A DNA stretch of 51,778 nucleotides from a bacterium (GTDB taxonomy: Bacteria; Hydrothermota; UBA3073; JACQXS01), in assembly GCA_030605695.1 (NCBI GenBank), contig JAUWHX010000022.1:1-51778 (forward strand), written 5' to 3'. Under the pieces are notes generated by a model that was not told where the DNA came from, ran no database searches, and was given only the letters and a program-made list of their open reading frames with translations. Of this stretch, positions 23,726 through 30,879 are shown one piece after another. A program made the position numbers and the translations under genes. Positions within the stretch are counted from its first letter, which is position 1. Every line of letters begins with the position of its first letter.

Positions 23726-24961
23726 TTAAAAACTATATTTCGCTTTTGCCCATATCTCATCATTATCACCGTATTGACCTAACATTCCCTTATCGCCAAA
23801 GAATAAATCAAATCCTGATAACAGGTGTAATTCATCGGTAATTGCATAATCCATACTTGAACGAATAAAGCAATCCTTCCCATTTATTTCAAAATAGCCT
23901 ATAGTTGATAAAGTTAAAGTTTGCCTGAATAGTTTCTTGGATATGTGAAGAGTAGCCAACATTGTATGTTCGTCGTCTTTAATTGCTTGGTTATAATCAA
24001 AAATGAGGTTGTCAGAAAACTGTGTAGTAATCATCCAATCACTTCCTGGTGTCCAATCCAGTCCTATCATTCCATTTAATACATCATTTTTAAATAGAAT
24101 TTCAGAAAGTAAATTTTCAGGCTCAAAGTATTTATTTTTATAGAATGCCACCTCTCCACGTAAAACAAAATTCTTCAATGGCACTGAAAATTCAGTGCCA
24201 ATAAGTGTAAACCGGTGATGTTCAGGATGATAATGGACTAAAGTAGTATCACCTATATTGGAGACAGTCCTGTGCAGAGAGGGATAGTCGTCCCAGGTAT
24301 AAAATGAAGAAATAGCAAAATCAAAACTTGATAGATAAAAAGACAATTTCCCACCTATTTCGCCATTTTCTACAGTCAATTCAGGCTCAATTGGGTTATC
24401 AAACAGAATTTTCGTATTCTCAGGTAGTTCATATTTAAAAGCCCACGGAGTCCCGGGCTGAGGTAAGACGATAGGTCTAAAAACATGTAGCCATAAGAAT
24501 TCAAAATTGGCTTTATCAAATAAAAATCGCCATCTCATTGCATCAACTGGTAATCTAATATCATCAAAATCCCGTGCTAAAAATTCGGTATAATCCTTGG
24601 GTGATATGATGTCGGTTATTGCCAACCCATCAGCTTTTCCCCAAATAATGATTTGCCTGCCAACTCTCAAATCCCATTTTTCAGATACATAATCCATATA
24701 AGCTTCTCTTAACTCAATACCCGAATTTGATGTTATTACATTATTGTTAATTGCATTCATTGATGCAAACAAAGAAGCATTCTCTCCAATCATCCACATC
24801 TCAAATCTTAGACGAGTCCGTGAACTCAAGAAATCATAAGGATCTTTTAGCCGAACCGCATGGTAAGTATCTACAAACCCCTGCGGTTCAAAATCTATCC
24901 CCAAGAGAACAACTGGTAACAAAAGAACTAAATTGCTAATTGCTAATTTTGTATTTTGCAT
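23726..24961 (-). CDS. Outer-membrane beta-barrel protein of the DUF1302-like/alginate-porin-like type
   Basis: The 411-residue protein has a short signal peptide (1-21), then F-E-P-Q-G-F-V-D-T-Y-H, many alternating hydrophobic strands and a terminal aromatic residue (A-K-A-K-Y-S-F), all marks of an outer-membrane barrel. The block R-V-G-R-Q-I-I-I-W-G-K-A-D-G resembles barrels that pair with RND/MMPL exporters and LolA-like proteins. Its ATG overlaps the stop of the LolA-like gene by one base. The signal-peptide codons consist of heptanucleotide repeats (24931-24958). It is probably the outer-membrane exit of the exporter. Confidence 0.82.
   Translation of the reverse strand: MQNTKLAISNLVLLLPVVLLGIDFEPQGFVDTYHAVRLKDPYDFLSSRTRLRFEMWMIGENASLFASMNAINNNVITSNSGIELREAYMDYVSEKWDLRVGRQIIIWGKADGLAITDIISPKDYTEFLARDFDDIRLPVDAMRWRFLFDKANFEFLWLHVFRPIVLPQPGTPWAFKYELPENTKILFDNPIEPELTVENGEIGGKLSFYLSSFDFAISSFYTWDDYPSLHRTVSNIGDTTLVHYHPEHHRFTLIGTEFSVPLKNFVLRGEVAFYKNKYFEPENLLSEILFKNDVLNGMIGLDWTPGSDWMITTQFSDNLIFDYNQAIKDDEHTMLATLHISKKLFRQTLTLSTIGYFEINGKDCFIRSSMDYAITDELHLLSGFDLFFGDKGMLGQYGDNDEIWAKAKYSF
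24931..24958. repeat. Heptanucleotide repeat inside a signal-peptide region
   Basis: On plus the units are AATTGCT, AATTGCT, AATTTTG and TATTTTG (4 x 7 nt). On the minus strand they encode residues 2 to about 10 of the beta-barrel protein. Similar 7-nt tracts occur in the Kelch gene. Confidence 0.7.
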
Positions 24962-25767
24962 TATTTTATTCTTCCTCTTTCCAATGTTGATACCCTAAAC
25001 AGATTATCCTTTAATCCTATGTTGTAATTTATCTCTTTAATCTCAAGAATAGTTTTGTGCTTCTCCTGAATATTATCCATCTCCATTTTAAACGCTGTCC
25101 AGATGCCCTCTTGCTTTCTTATATCCTGCATTGTCAGAATCTTTAATAACACACCCTGTTTATCGTAAAATTCAACCTTGATAGGAATCAGTGCGTCCTG
25201 GCGAATCCACTTGATTGTTTTAGAATACATATAGCCCTTATCTTTAGGAATAGATTCAACTACCCAACATTTTAGACTGTCTATCTCCTCTTCACGAAGC
25301 AGTTTATGATTATCCTCGTCAACCGCACGTTTTCCCATATCATCATAGGTAAAATCAGTTCCCATAAAATAATCGTTTTTTGAAGAACCTATAATTCGTC
25401 TCACTTTCTTCAATGCTGGCAAATATAGCCATTTATTATCTTCTTTAGATGGATTCTCATATTCATATTGTAGAAATCCTGTTCCTTTAACATTTGCAGG
25501 CGATTGAAAAAACATAATAGATTTTTTATCCTCACCATAATCCTTAGAAAGAGATAAAATAGACCGTTTACGAGTTTTTCCCCTTCTGTTGATAAGGGTC
25601 ATTTGCATTATACTTTTCCGTTCATCTCCATCAGGACGGTTATGTACTTTAAGTGCAATGTTCTTGCCAGTCAACTCAGTAGATTGAGCATAGGCAAAGT
25701 TGATATAGCAATTCAGTCCCAAAAGGAATACTATCCATAATGTTATTATTTTTACTCTGTTGTTCAC
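24961..25767 (-). CDS. Outer-membrane lipoprotein-sorting-like (LolA-fold) periplasmic protein
   Basis: The 268-residue protein starts with GTG at 25767 (GAGGAGGGG upstream). It has a signal peptide (cleaved near Y-A-Q-S) and a LolA-fold domain with F-F-Q-S-P-A-N-V-K-G-T-G-F-L, W-L-Y-L-P-A-L-K-K-V-R-R-I and F-M-G-T-D-F-T-Y-D-D. These are the hallmarks of the COG2834 group that accompanies RND/MMPL exporters rather than the classic LolA. It should shuttle a lipid-like cargo or exporter product across the periplasm. It overlaps the beta-barrel gene by one base. Its first codons share a 36-nt identical stretch with the four-helix membrane gene (20282-20317). Confidence 0.88.
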   Translation of the reverse strand: MNNRVKIITLWIVFLLGLNCYINFAYAQSTELTGKNIALKVHNRPDGDERKSIMQMTLINRRGKTRKRSILSLSKDYGEDKKSIMFFQSPANVKGTGFLQYEYENPSKEDNKWLYLPALKKVRRIIGSSKNDYFMGTDFTYDDMGKRAVDEDNHKLLREEEIDSLKCWVVESIPKDKGYMYSKTIKWIRQDALIPIKVEFYDKQGVLLKILTMQDIRKQEGIWTAFKMEMDNIQEKHKTILEIKEINYNIGLKDNLFRVSTLERGRIK

Positions 25768-25808
25768 AATTCCCCTCCTCTTTTTATTTCAAGTATTGTC
25801 AAAAACTT

Positions 25809-25915
25809 AACCACAGAAAACACGGAGATACAAATAGATAAAGGATTTATACGATATTCTTATCCCTTTCCTCTGTGCTCTCTGTAGTTTATTTCATATT
25901 CTATTTGACACTACC
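25809..25915. repeat. Dispersed palindromic repeat, copy 2
   Basis: The left arm ACCACAGAAAACACGGAG and right arm CTCTGTGCTCTCTGTAGT are inverted relatives, followed by a tail containing TATTCTATTTGACACTACC. Arms and tail match copy 1 (11329-11509), while the core is shorter. It lies just past the stop of the DUF4198 relic and before the LolA-like gene. Confidence 0.7.
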
Positions 25916-26149
25916 TTATTTCACTTCAAATGTAAAAGTTGCGGTATAATGGAGCATATCACACTTATCTATTAACTTAACTTCTGGAGGTAAGTGCTTT
26001 TCTGCCTTTACAAGTCATACCCCATAGTGCAAAATTCTTATTTTTGCCTTCCCTTCACTATCTGTAGAAGTAGCATAAGCAAATTCTTCTCCAGTTGAGA
26101 ATCCACTGTATGTAGCATGAACTTCGCAAAAAGTTGACAAACTTTTGAA
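25916..26149 (-). pseudogene. Relic of a DUF4198 (NikM-like) metal-uptake protein with an internal stop
   Basis: The minus-strand frame gives E-V-H-A-T-Y-S-G-F-S-T-G-E-E-F, D-S-E-G-K-A-K-I-R-I-L-H-Y-G-V, then a TGA exactly where tryptophan is expected (G-V-W-L-V-K-A), then A-E-K-H-L-P-P-E and H-Y-T-A-T-F-T-F-E-V before TAA at 25916-25918. This pattern resembles the end of DUF4198 domains found in nickel/cobalt transporters and beside TonB receptors. The N-terminal half is gone. The domain name is from memory of its motif; the internal stop is directly visible. Confidence 0.68.
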
Positions 26150-26218
26150 CTTACTTTATAATTATAAATTGATACAATTTAGTGGCTAAAATAACACTTT
26201 ACCCAAAGAATTTTGTTC

Positions 26219-26929
26219 TCATCGTTTCTTCACCTCCGGAAAATCATAAGATTCTAATTTCTCGACTTTAAATAACTCAGAAGGAGGATTTAAAAGCACC
26301 ATTTTTACCATCTCTTGCTTTAATTTTCTGAATCTCTCTCTTTCTTCCTGTGTAGCTTTGCCCTCTTCAATTTTTTTCTTCAAAGGAGCAAATGTTTCTA
26401 CTTTCGTCTCTAAATGACAGAGAATAAGAATTTTGTAAAAAGTTATCTTAACTGCTTTACCTGTGTCTTCACGCTGAAACACCACTATCATATCTCCTTT
26501 TGAGCCAAGATTTTTATCTACTGCAATATTTCCTGTTCCTGCATGTCCACAACCGTAAAATGAGCGTGCACCAGTAATATAAGATGCAACATCAAGTGCT
26601 ACAGATGGAGAGTTGGATGCAACTCTTATTTTCCCATGCTCCGGAATCTCAGTCCCATAGAGAGACTCAAATGCCAGTTGAGTGAGCTTATAGGCTCCAG
26701 CTACGCCCGGACAAATGTGCCCTATATACTTACCCACATCCTCCAACGTAATTTCTAATGTATCAGCTTCTGGACTCATAGAGCCTACCAAAACTCCTAT
26801 AGGACTCCTGATTTTAATAGGTTCAACCTGAGAGTAGAAATCCTGAGCCCATTTTACCTCTGCACTCGCAAGATTAGACCAGATAAAAAGTAAAACTAAT
26901 TCACAAATATGCTTCTTGAAGAACTTCAT
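26219..26929 (-). CDS. Secreted FmdE-like protein 1
   Basis: The 236-residue product is read from ATG 26927-26929 (AAGGAGGATATA upstream). A signal peptide (about 1-22, ending N-L-A-S-A) is followed by an FmdE domain: L-E-D-V-G-K-Y-I-G-H-I-C-P-G-V-A-G-A-Y, then Y-G-C-G-H-A-G-T-G-N. FmdE was named from a gene next to formylmethanofuran dehydrogenase, but no such enzyme is here; the H-x-C-P-G and G-C-G-H motifs are likely metal ligands. The C-terminal third is charged. Being exported, beside a DUF4198 relic and upstream of a TonB receptor, it probably binds a metal or metal complex in the periplasm (inference). Confidence 0.85.
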   Translation of the reverse strand: MKFFKKHICELVLLFIWSNLASAEVKWAQDFYSQVEPIKIRSPIGVLVGSMSPEADTLEITLEDVGKYIGHICPGVAGAYKLTQLAFESLYGTEIPEHGKIRVASNSPSVALDVASYITGARSFYGCGHAGTGNIAVDKNLGSKGDMIVVFQREDTGKAVKITFYKILILCHLETKVETFAPLKKKIEEGKATQEERERFRKLKQEMVKMVLLNPPSELFKVEKLESYDFPEVKKR

Positions 26930-26998
26930 TATATCCTCCTTCAATATAGAAACTTGATTTATCAAATTTGCTGGACACAATATCTCTTGCCAACCGCT

Positions 26999-27040
26999 GT
27001 GGGTAGCCAATATTATTTCTTGATTTTATTGGCTACCCAC
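26999..27040. repeat. Perfect 13-bp inverted repeat between the His-rich and FmdE genes
   Basis: GTGGGTAGCCAAT (26999-27011) and ATTGGCTACCCAC (27028-27040) are perfect complements with a 16-nt AT-rich loop. No T tract follows on either strand, so a transcript-stability or processing hairpin is likelier than a terminator. Confidence 0.65.
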
Positions 27041-27049
27041 TCGAACTTC

Positions 27050-27259
27050 TTACTTATCTACATGCTCGGTCTCAATATGCCCAACATGAGCCAGAACGTC
27101 GTGAATATGAGCATCTAAATCTTTTGTATGTGTCTTCATATGCTCGTATGCCCCACAATCTTTGTGCTCACCAAGGTCCCTGTCCATATGCTCAATATCG
27201 TCATGTATGTGGTCCAGGTCCTTCTTCAGATGCAACACATCTTCCTTCAAAAGTCCCAT
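27050..27259 (-). CDS. Histidine-rich small protein, probable metal binder
   Basis: The 69-residue product starts at ATG 27257-27259, preceded by AAAGGAGGTGAGAGT (a GTG three codons earlier lies in the ribosome site). It contains 12 histidines, mostly in D/E-H or H-x-H spacing such as L-D-H-I-H-D-D-I-E-H, one cysteine (K-D-C-G), and a heptad-like alternation of Leu/Ile/Val suggesting a helical hairpin or coiled coil. There is no signal peptide, so it should act in the cytoplasm. Beside a zinc-type transporter gene and an FmdE gene, zinc or nickel storage is plausible. No family is recognised. Confidence 0.75.
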   Translation of the reverse strand: MGLLKEDVLHLKKDLDHIHDDIEHMDRDLGEHKDCGAYEHMKTHTKDLDAHIHDVLAHVGHIETEHVDK

Positions 27260-27274
27260 GACTCTCACCTCCTT

Positions 27275-27841
27275 TCAAATTATCTTTGGAATTATCTTCC
27301 ATTTGACCTTTTTCTTATATTCTTTGTATTCTTCTCCGTATTTCTCTAAAAGGTCTTTCTCTTCAAAGTATATAATAAGCAAATAAAGAAAAGAATAAGG
27401 CACAGAAAACAAAAGAGCATTTAATGATTTAAAGAGAATAGCCATACCTATAGCTAATAAGCCATTGCTCATATATAAAGGATTTCTAATAACTCCATAT
27501 ATACCTGTGGTGACCAAGTTTGATTTCTTCTTTAAAACTGGAAGTGCACCTATTTGTCTTTGAGCTACTGCCTTAATAATAAAATTTGCTATTAGAAGAA
27601 TTATTCCTACAGTTAAGGCAACAGGAGTTGGAATTGCTAACTTTGGTCCTCTGGTAAATGGCAAAGCAACAGGCGGTGCTATAAAAGTCAATAACATAAA
27701 AAATCTCATAAGAGGTTTTGGTATCTTTTTTTCAGTCTTGTTTAATCTTTTTGGGTGACTCATCGCTATTATTGTTATTACATAACCCACGAAATAGATA
27801 CCAATCCAGAATAATGGATTACCCCAAAATTTAGTTAGCAT
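27275..27841 (-). CDS. ICMT/phospholipid-methyltransferase-like membrane protein
   Basis: The 188-residue protein has about five hydrophobic segments and the C-terminal signature T-G-I-Y-G-V-I-R-N-P-L-Y-M-S followed by Y-F-E-E-K-D-L-L-E-K-Y-G-E-E-Y. This is the SAM-binding part of the isoprenylcysteine carboxyl methyltransferase/PEMT family. Bacterial members methylate lipids or unknown acceptors. The ATG follows the stop of the small Cys protein by 2 nt, so translation is coupled. The substrate is unknown; a link to the metal/sulfur genes rests on position only. Confidence 0.85.
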   Translation of the reverse strand: MLTKFWGNPLFWIGIYFVGYVITIIAMSHPKRLNKTEKKIPKPLMRFFMLLTFIAPPVALPFTRGPKLAIPTPVALTVGIILLIANFIIKAVAQRQIGALPVLKKKSNLVTTGIYGVIRNPLYMSNGLLAIGMAILFKSLNALLFSVPYSFLYLLIIYFEEKDLLEKYGEEYKEYKKKVKWKIIPKII

Positions 27842-28055
27842 TTTTATTTCTCCTCTTGATTCAGCAACCGAGAAGATGCCTTTTTTACCAATGAAACAAA
27901 AACCAAAAAATCATCATCTGTAAGGTCAATTGATATCCCATTACATCTAATATGAACTATACCCTGTTTACATCCACATCTGAGAATACTTCCCATTGCA
28001 TCATCTTTAGCAAGTTCTGTTGCTCTACACTTATTCATTTGATATCCCTCCTTTT
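27841..28055. repeat. 215-bp direct repeat, downstream copy
   Basis: Matches 29445-29659 at an offset of 1604 nt with only a handful of mismatches. It contains a whole small CxC protein gene with its ribosome site. The two copies flank the sulfur-reductase-like gene. Confidence 0.85.
27844..28038 (-). CDS. Small CxC/HxxC protein, paralogous family member 2
   Basis: The 64-residue product starts MNKCRATELAKDDAMG and has the core L-R-C-G-C-K-Q-G-I-V-H-I-R-C-N-G-I-S-I-D-L, then F-L-V-F-V-S-L-V: CxC, His and a third Cys, as in the protein at 18846-19055, plus Cys4. It differs from the copy at 29448-29642 at about four residues. AAAAGGAGGGATATCAA precedes the ATG, and the start overlaps the end of the sulfur-reductase gene by 8 nt. 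It is a likely zinc or iron-sulfur-type metal binder; no named family is recognised. Confidence 0.82.
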   Translation of the reverse strand: MNKCRATELAKDDAMGSILRCGCKQGIVHIRCNGISIDLTDDDFLVFVSLVKKASSRLLNQEEK

Positions 28056-29443
28056 TTCATACCATTTTGACACTGTCTTTCTTCTTTCCGAAAGCCAAGT
28101 TCAACTTTCCATGTAAGAGATTCAGCAGTTTTAATAATGGGATACGTCATCGGAGAGGCAGTAAGCAAAGGATGCGTTCCTATTTGAAGAGATAGAAAGG
28201 AATTTACGGTCATTCTATTCTGGATTGCCATGCCAATTATATTTATGAGTTCACCTGTGCTTATTCCACCCATAACATAGCCTCCAAGAATTACGCCTGA
28301 TTTTTTGGCTACTACAAGTTTAACTTTTTGTTTGTGAGCCCCAGATAAAATCCCAGGATGCTTGTCAATAGAGTCAGAGGTGCCTACAACAATATCAAAC
28401 CCTTCTTTTTTTGCTTGCTCTTCAGTTAATCCTGCTGAACCAAAGCCTGTATCTCCAATAACTGTGGAAAAGATAGCAATAGTACCGCTGAAAGTTTTCA
28501 CCACTCCAAGCTTATAAAGATTCTCGCCTGCAATTCTTGCCTCTGAAGCAGCAGTAGATGCAAGCATTACGTTGATTAGCTTTCTCGTCACAAAACATTT
28601 CTTCTCAACACAATCACCTACAGCAAAGATATCCGGATCGTCAGTTCTCATATACTCATCTACCCAAATAGCTCCTTTATATCCAATCCTCAATTTTGCT
28701 TCCTTTGCAAGACTTGAGTTAGGACGATATCCTATAGCTAAAATTACCATATCACACATTACCTTTTCTCCATTTTCCAGAAGAACGCCTGTAACATTTC
28801 CATTTCCTGAAATTTCCTTTGCTCCTATTCCTGTTTTCAGTTTCACTCCTCTTGCTCTAATAACCTTTTCTGCTTCTATTGCAATTTCTCTATCCATGGC
28901 AAGACATAATATATGAGGTAATACCTCAACAATTGTAACATCTTTGCCAATTTTATTTAACTCATCCGATATCTCAACACCAATAAATCCTCCACCAATA
29001 ACAACAATCCTTTTACAGTGCTGAAGTTTTACTTTAACTTCATCTAAATATTCCCTATTTTTTTTCACAGTAAATACATTTTCAAGCTCTGTTCCCTTTA
29101 ACCATTGAGGAACATAAGAAATGGACCCAGTGGCAAAAACAAGTTTTTCGAAACTAATATCTATTCCATTAACTGTTCTGGCGATTTTATCTTTTCTGTT
29201 CACGGAAATCACTTCATCTATTTCAAGATGTACACCATCCTTGCTTAAAATAGTGTCAGGAATCACATCTTGATCGCTATTCTCTAAAGTGCCAAAAATA
29301 TAAGGAATCCCACAAGGAATAAGTACTTCTTTCTCTTTTCTAATTAATAAAACATCTTTGTCAGGATAAGTATGCTTCGCGGTTGTTGCCGCAATAATAC
29401 CGGCAGGACCTCCTCCAATTATCAAAACATCAGTCTTTTTCAT
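28031..29443 (-). CDS. CoA-disulfide/NADH-dependent sulfur reductase family flavoprotein (Nsr/Cdr/Nox-like)
   Basis: The 470-residue FAD/NAD(P)H oxidoreductase has the N-terminal G-G-G-P-A-G-I-I-A-A, the single redox Cys44 in L-I-P-C-G-I-P-Y, an NAD site I-V-V-I-G-G-G-F-I-G-V-E near residue 145 and the second FAD motif D-P-D-I-F-A-V-G-D-C. Family members reduce CoA disulfide, polysulfide or elemental sulfur, or oxygen, through a cysteine persulfide or CoA-S intermediate. Two copies of a small Cys-rich protein directly flank it, so these may be its sulfur or metal partners (inference). GAGGAGAAA precedes the ATG. Confidence 0.87.
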   Translation of the reverse strand: MKKTDVLIIGGGPAGIIAATTAKHTYPDKDVLLIRKEKEVLIPCGIPYIFGTLENSDQDVIPDTILSKDGVHLEIDEVISVNRKDKIARTVNGIDISFEKLVFATGSISYVPQWLKGTELENVFTVKKNREYLDEVKVKLQHCKRIVVIGGGFIGVEISDELNKIGKDVTIVEVLPHILCLAMDREIAIEAEKVIRARGVKLKTGIGAKEISGNGNVTGVLLENGEKVMCDMVILAIGYRPNSSLAKEAKLRIGYKGAIWVDEYMRTDDPDIFAVGDCVEKKCFVTRKLINVMLASTAASEARIAGENLYKLGVVKTFSGTIAIFSTVIGDTGFGSAGLTEEQAKKEGFDIVVGTSDSIDKHPGILSGAHKQKVKLVVAKKSGVILGGYVMGGISTGELINIIGMAIQNRMTVNSFLSLQIGTHPLLTASPMTYPIIKTAESLTWKVELGFRKEERQCQNGMKKGGISNE

Positions 29444-29444
29444 T

Positions 29445-29659
29445 TTTTTATTTCTCCTCTTGATTCAGCAACCGAGAAGATGCCTTTTTTACCAATGAAA
29501 CAAAAACCAAAAAATCATCATCTGTAAGGTCAATTGATATCCCATTACATCTAATATGAACTATACCTTTCTTACATCCGCATCTGAGAATACTTCCCAT
29601 TGTATCCTCTTTAGCAAGTTCTGTTGCTCTACACTTATTCATTTGATATCCCTCCTTTT
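29445..29659. repeat. 215-bp direct repeat, upstream copy
   Basis: Partner of 27841-28055; same length and orientation, with few substitutions, mostly around the C-x-C codons. Confidence 0.85.
29448..29642 (-). CDS. Small CxC/HxxC protein, paralogous family member 3
   Basis: The 64-residue product begins MNKCRATELAKEDTMG and matches the protein at 27844-28038 except for about four positions (D/E, A/T, K/Q changes). The core R-C-G-C-K-K-G-I-V-H-I-R-C is intact. AAAGGAGGGATATCAA precedes the ATG. It sits between the NifU/IscU-like scaffold gene and the sulfur-reductase gene with gaps under 20 nt, so all are one operon. The high identity with its neighbour shows recent duplication or gene conversion. 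Confidence 0.82.
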   Translation of the reverse strand: MNKCRATELAKEDTMGSILRCGCKKGIVHIRCNGISIDLTDDDFLVFVSLVKKASSRLLNQEEK

Positions 29660-30035
29660 ATTTCCTATATTGTTCAATTGCTTTTTGCAAAGTGGTTTTA
29701 GCCAGACAAGCACAGTGAATCTTCATTGGTGGCAAACCTCCTAAATCACTCAATATGTCTTCTATACTTATTTTTTCTACTTGTATTAATGTTTTCCCTT
29801 TTATCATTTTTGCAAGAGAAGAACCAGATGCACGAGCCGCTGTGCATCCTGTGGTTTGAAATTTAGCATCAGTTATTACACCCGATTCAATCTTTAAATA
29901 CATTTCCATTGTATCACCGCAGGGACCAGTAAATATAGAATAAGCACTTGGCTTTTCTATTCTCCCAACATTTATTCTTTTTTCGTCATATTCCTTTGCT
30001 TTGTCTGAATATTTTAGTTCATCTTCTATGTTCAC
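29658..30035 (-). CDS. NifU/IscU-like iron-sulfur scaffold protein
   Basis: The 125-residue protein has the IscU/NifU-N fold signature with the three scaffold cysteines at 39 (T-G-P-C-G-D-T-M), 64 (T-T-G-C-T-A-A-R-A-S) and 108 (I-H-C-A-C-L-A-K-T-T-L), and an additional Cys110. It lacks the family's usual N-terminal Y-S-x-x-x-x-D-H-Y start, and Cys39 sits in G-P-C-G-D rather than G-x-C-G-D. Such proteins assemble Fe-S clusters, normally with a cysteine desulfurase, which is not found nearby. It follows zupT by 5 nt. Confidence 0.87.
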   Translation of the reverse strand: MNIEDELKYSDKAKEYDEKRINVGRIEKPSAYSIFTGPCGDTMEMYLKIESGVITDAKFQTTGCTAARASGSSLAKMIKGKTLIQVEKISIEDILSDLGGLPPMKIHCACLAKTTLQKAIEQYRK

Positions 30036-30040
30036 CTATT

Positions 30041-30799
30041 TTAATAAAGCATCCAAAGGCTGAAAGCCATAACAGCCATACCCCCGAGGAGTCCTATCAG
30101 TACAAGATGTTCCTCCCCGTATTTGTGAGCCAGTGGGAGCAATTCGTCAAGACTGATATAAATCATAATACCTGCCACAAAAGCCAGGAGGCAAGAAATA
30201 AGTGACTGCGATAGAAAAGGCAATAATATAGCATATCCAATCAATGCCCCTATAGGCTCTGCCACGCCTGACCCAAAGGAATATAGGAACGCTTTTCTCC
30301 GACTTCCTGTAGCATAAAAAATAGGAACAGAAACAGAAATGCCCTCAGGGATATTGTGAATGCCAATAGCAGTAGCAATAGCCAGCCCTAATCTTACATT
30401 GCCGGTAGCAGCACTGGCGAAAGTAGCTAATCCTTCTGGGAAGTTATGAATAGCAATTCCCAAAGCTGTGAAAACTCCTGCTCGCTTCAATATATCCTTT
30501 TCATTTTTGGCTTCTTCGGCAATATAAGTGTGAGGAATTAGTATATCTATTATAGCTATAAAGGCAATACCGATGAAAAAAGAGAGATTTGCTGTTTTAA
30601 ATCCTACTTCATTAATAGCTCCCTTAAGAAGTTCTGCAAAGGAAATATATATCATTACACCTGCGGAGAAACCTAACAAAACAGCTAAATAGGAATACTT
30701 CGGCTTTCGAATGAAAAAAGCAATGCTACTACCTATGCCTGTGGATAAACCTGCCAATACAGTTAGTGTAAATGCAAACGGAAAATTAACTTTCTCCAT
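30041..30799 (-). CDS. zupT: ZIP-family metal transporter (ZupT-like)
   Basis: The 252-residue membrane protein has about eight hydrophobic segments and the two ZIP metal-site motifs H-N-F-P-E-G-L-A (from His118) and H-N-I-P-E-G-I-S (from His148). ZupT imports zinc and, less strictly, iron, manganese or cobalt. It is the first gene of the co-directional metal/sulfur run that continues to 16.2 kb. No clear -35/-10 pair or Fur/Zur box could be picked out in the 80 nt upstream. Confidence 0.93.
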   Translation of the reverse strand: MEKVNFPFAFTLTVLAGLSTGIGSSIAFFIRKPKYSYLAVLLGFSAGVMIYISFAELLKGAINEVGFKTANLSFFIGIAFIAIIDILIPHTYIAEEAKNEKDILKRAGVFTALGIAIHNFPEGLATFASAATGNVRLGLAIATAIGIHNIPEGISVSVPIFYATGSRRKAFLYSFGSGVAEPIGALIGYAILLPFLSQSLISCLLAFVAGIMIYISLDELLPLAHKYGEEHLVLIGLLGGMAVMAFSLWMLY

Positions 30800-30879
30800 T
30801 CAGAAAATTTCGTATTTTTTTAGATCCTTGACTAAAGTATGTTACTTAATACAGCACTAAATTCCTACCAAGATCCGAA

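Noticed and set aside
25916-26149. TGA read as tryptophan or selenocysteine in the DUF4198 relic
   Set aside because: Other genes here end in TGA (for example the sugar dehydratase and the methyltransferase), the fragment lacks its N-terminal half, and no SECIS-like hairpin was seen after the TGA.
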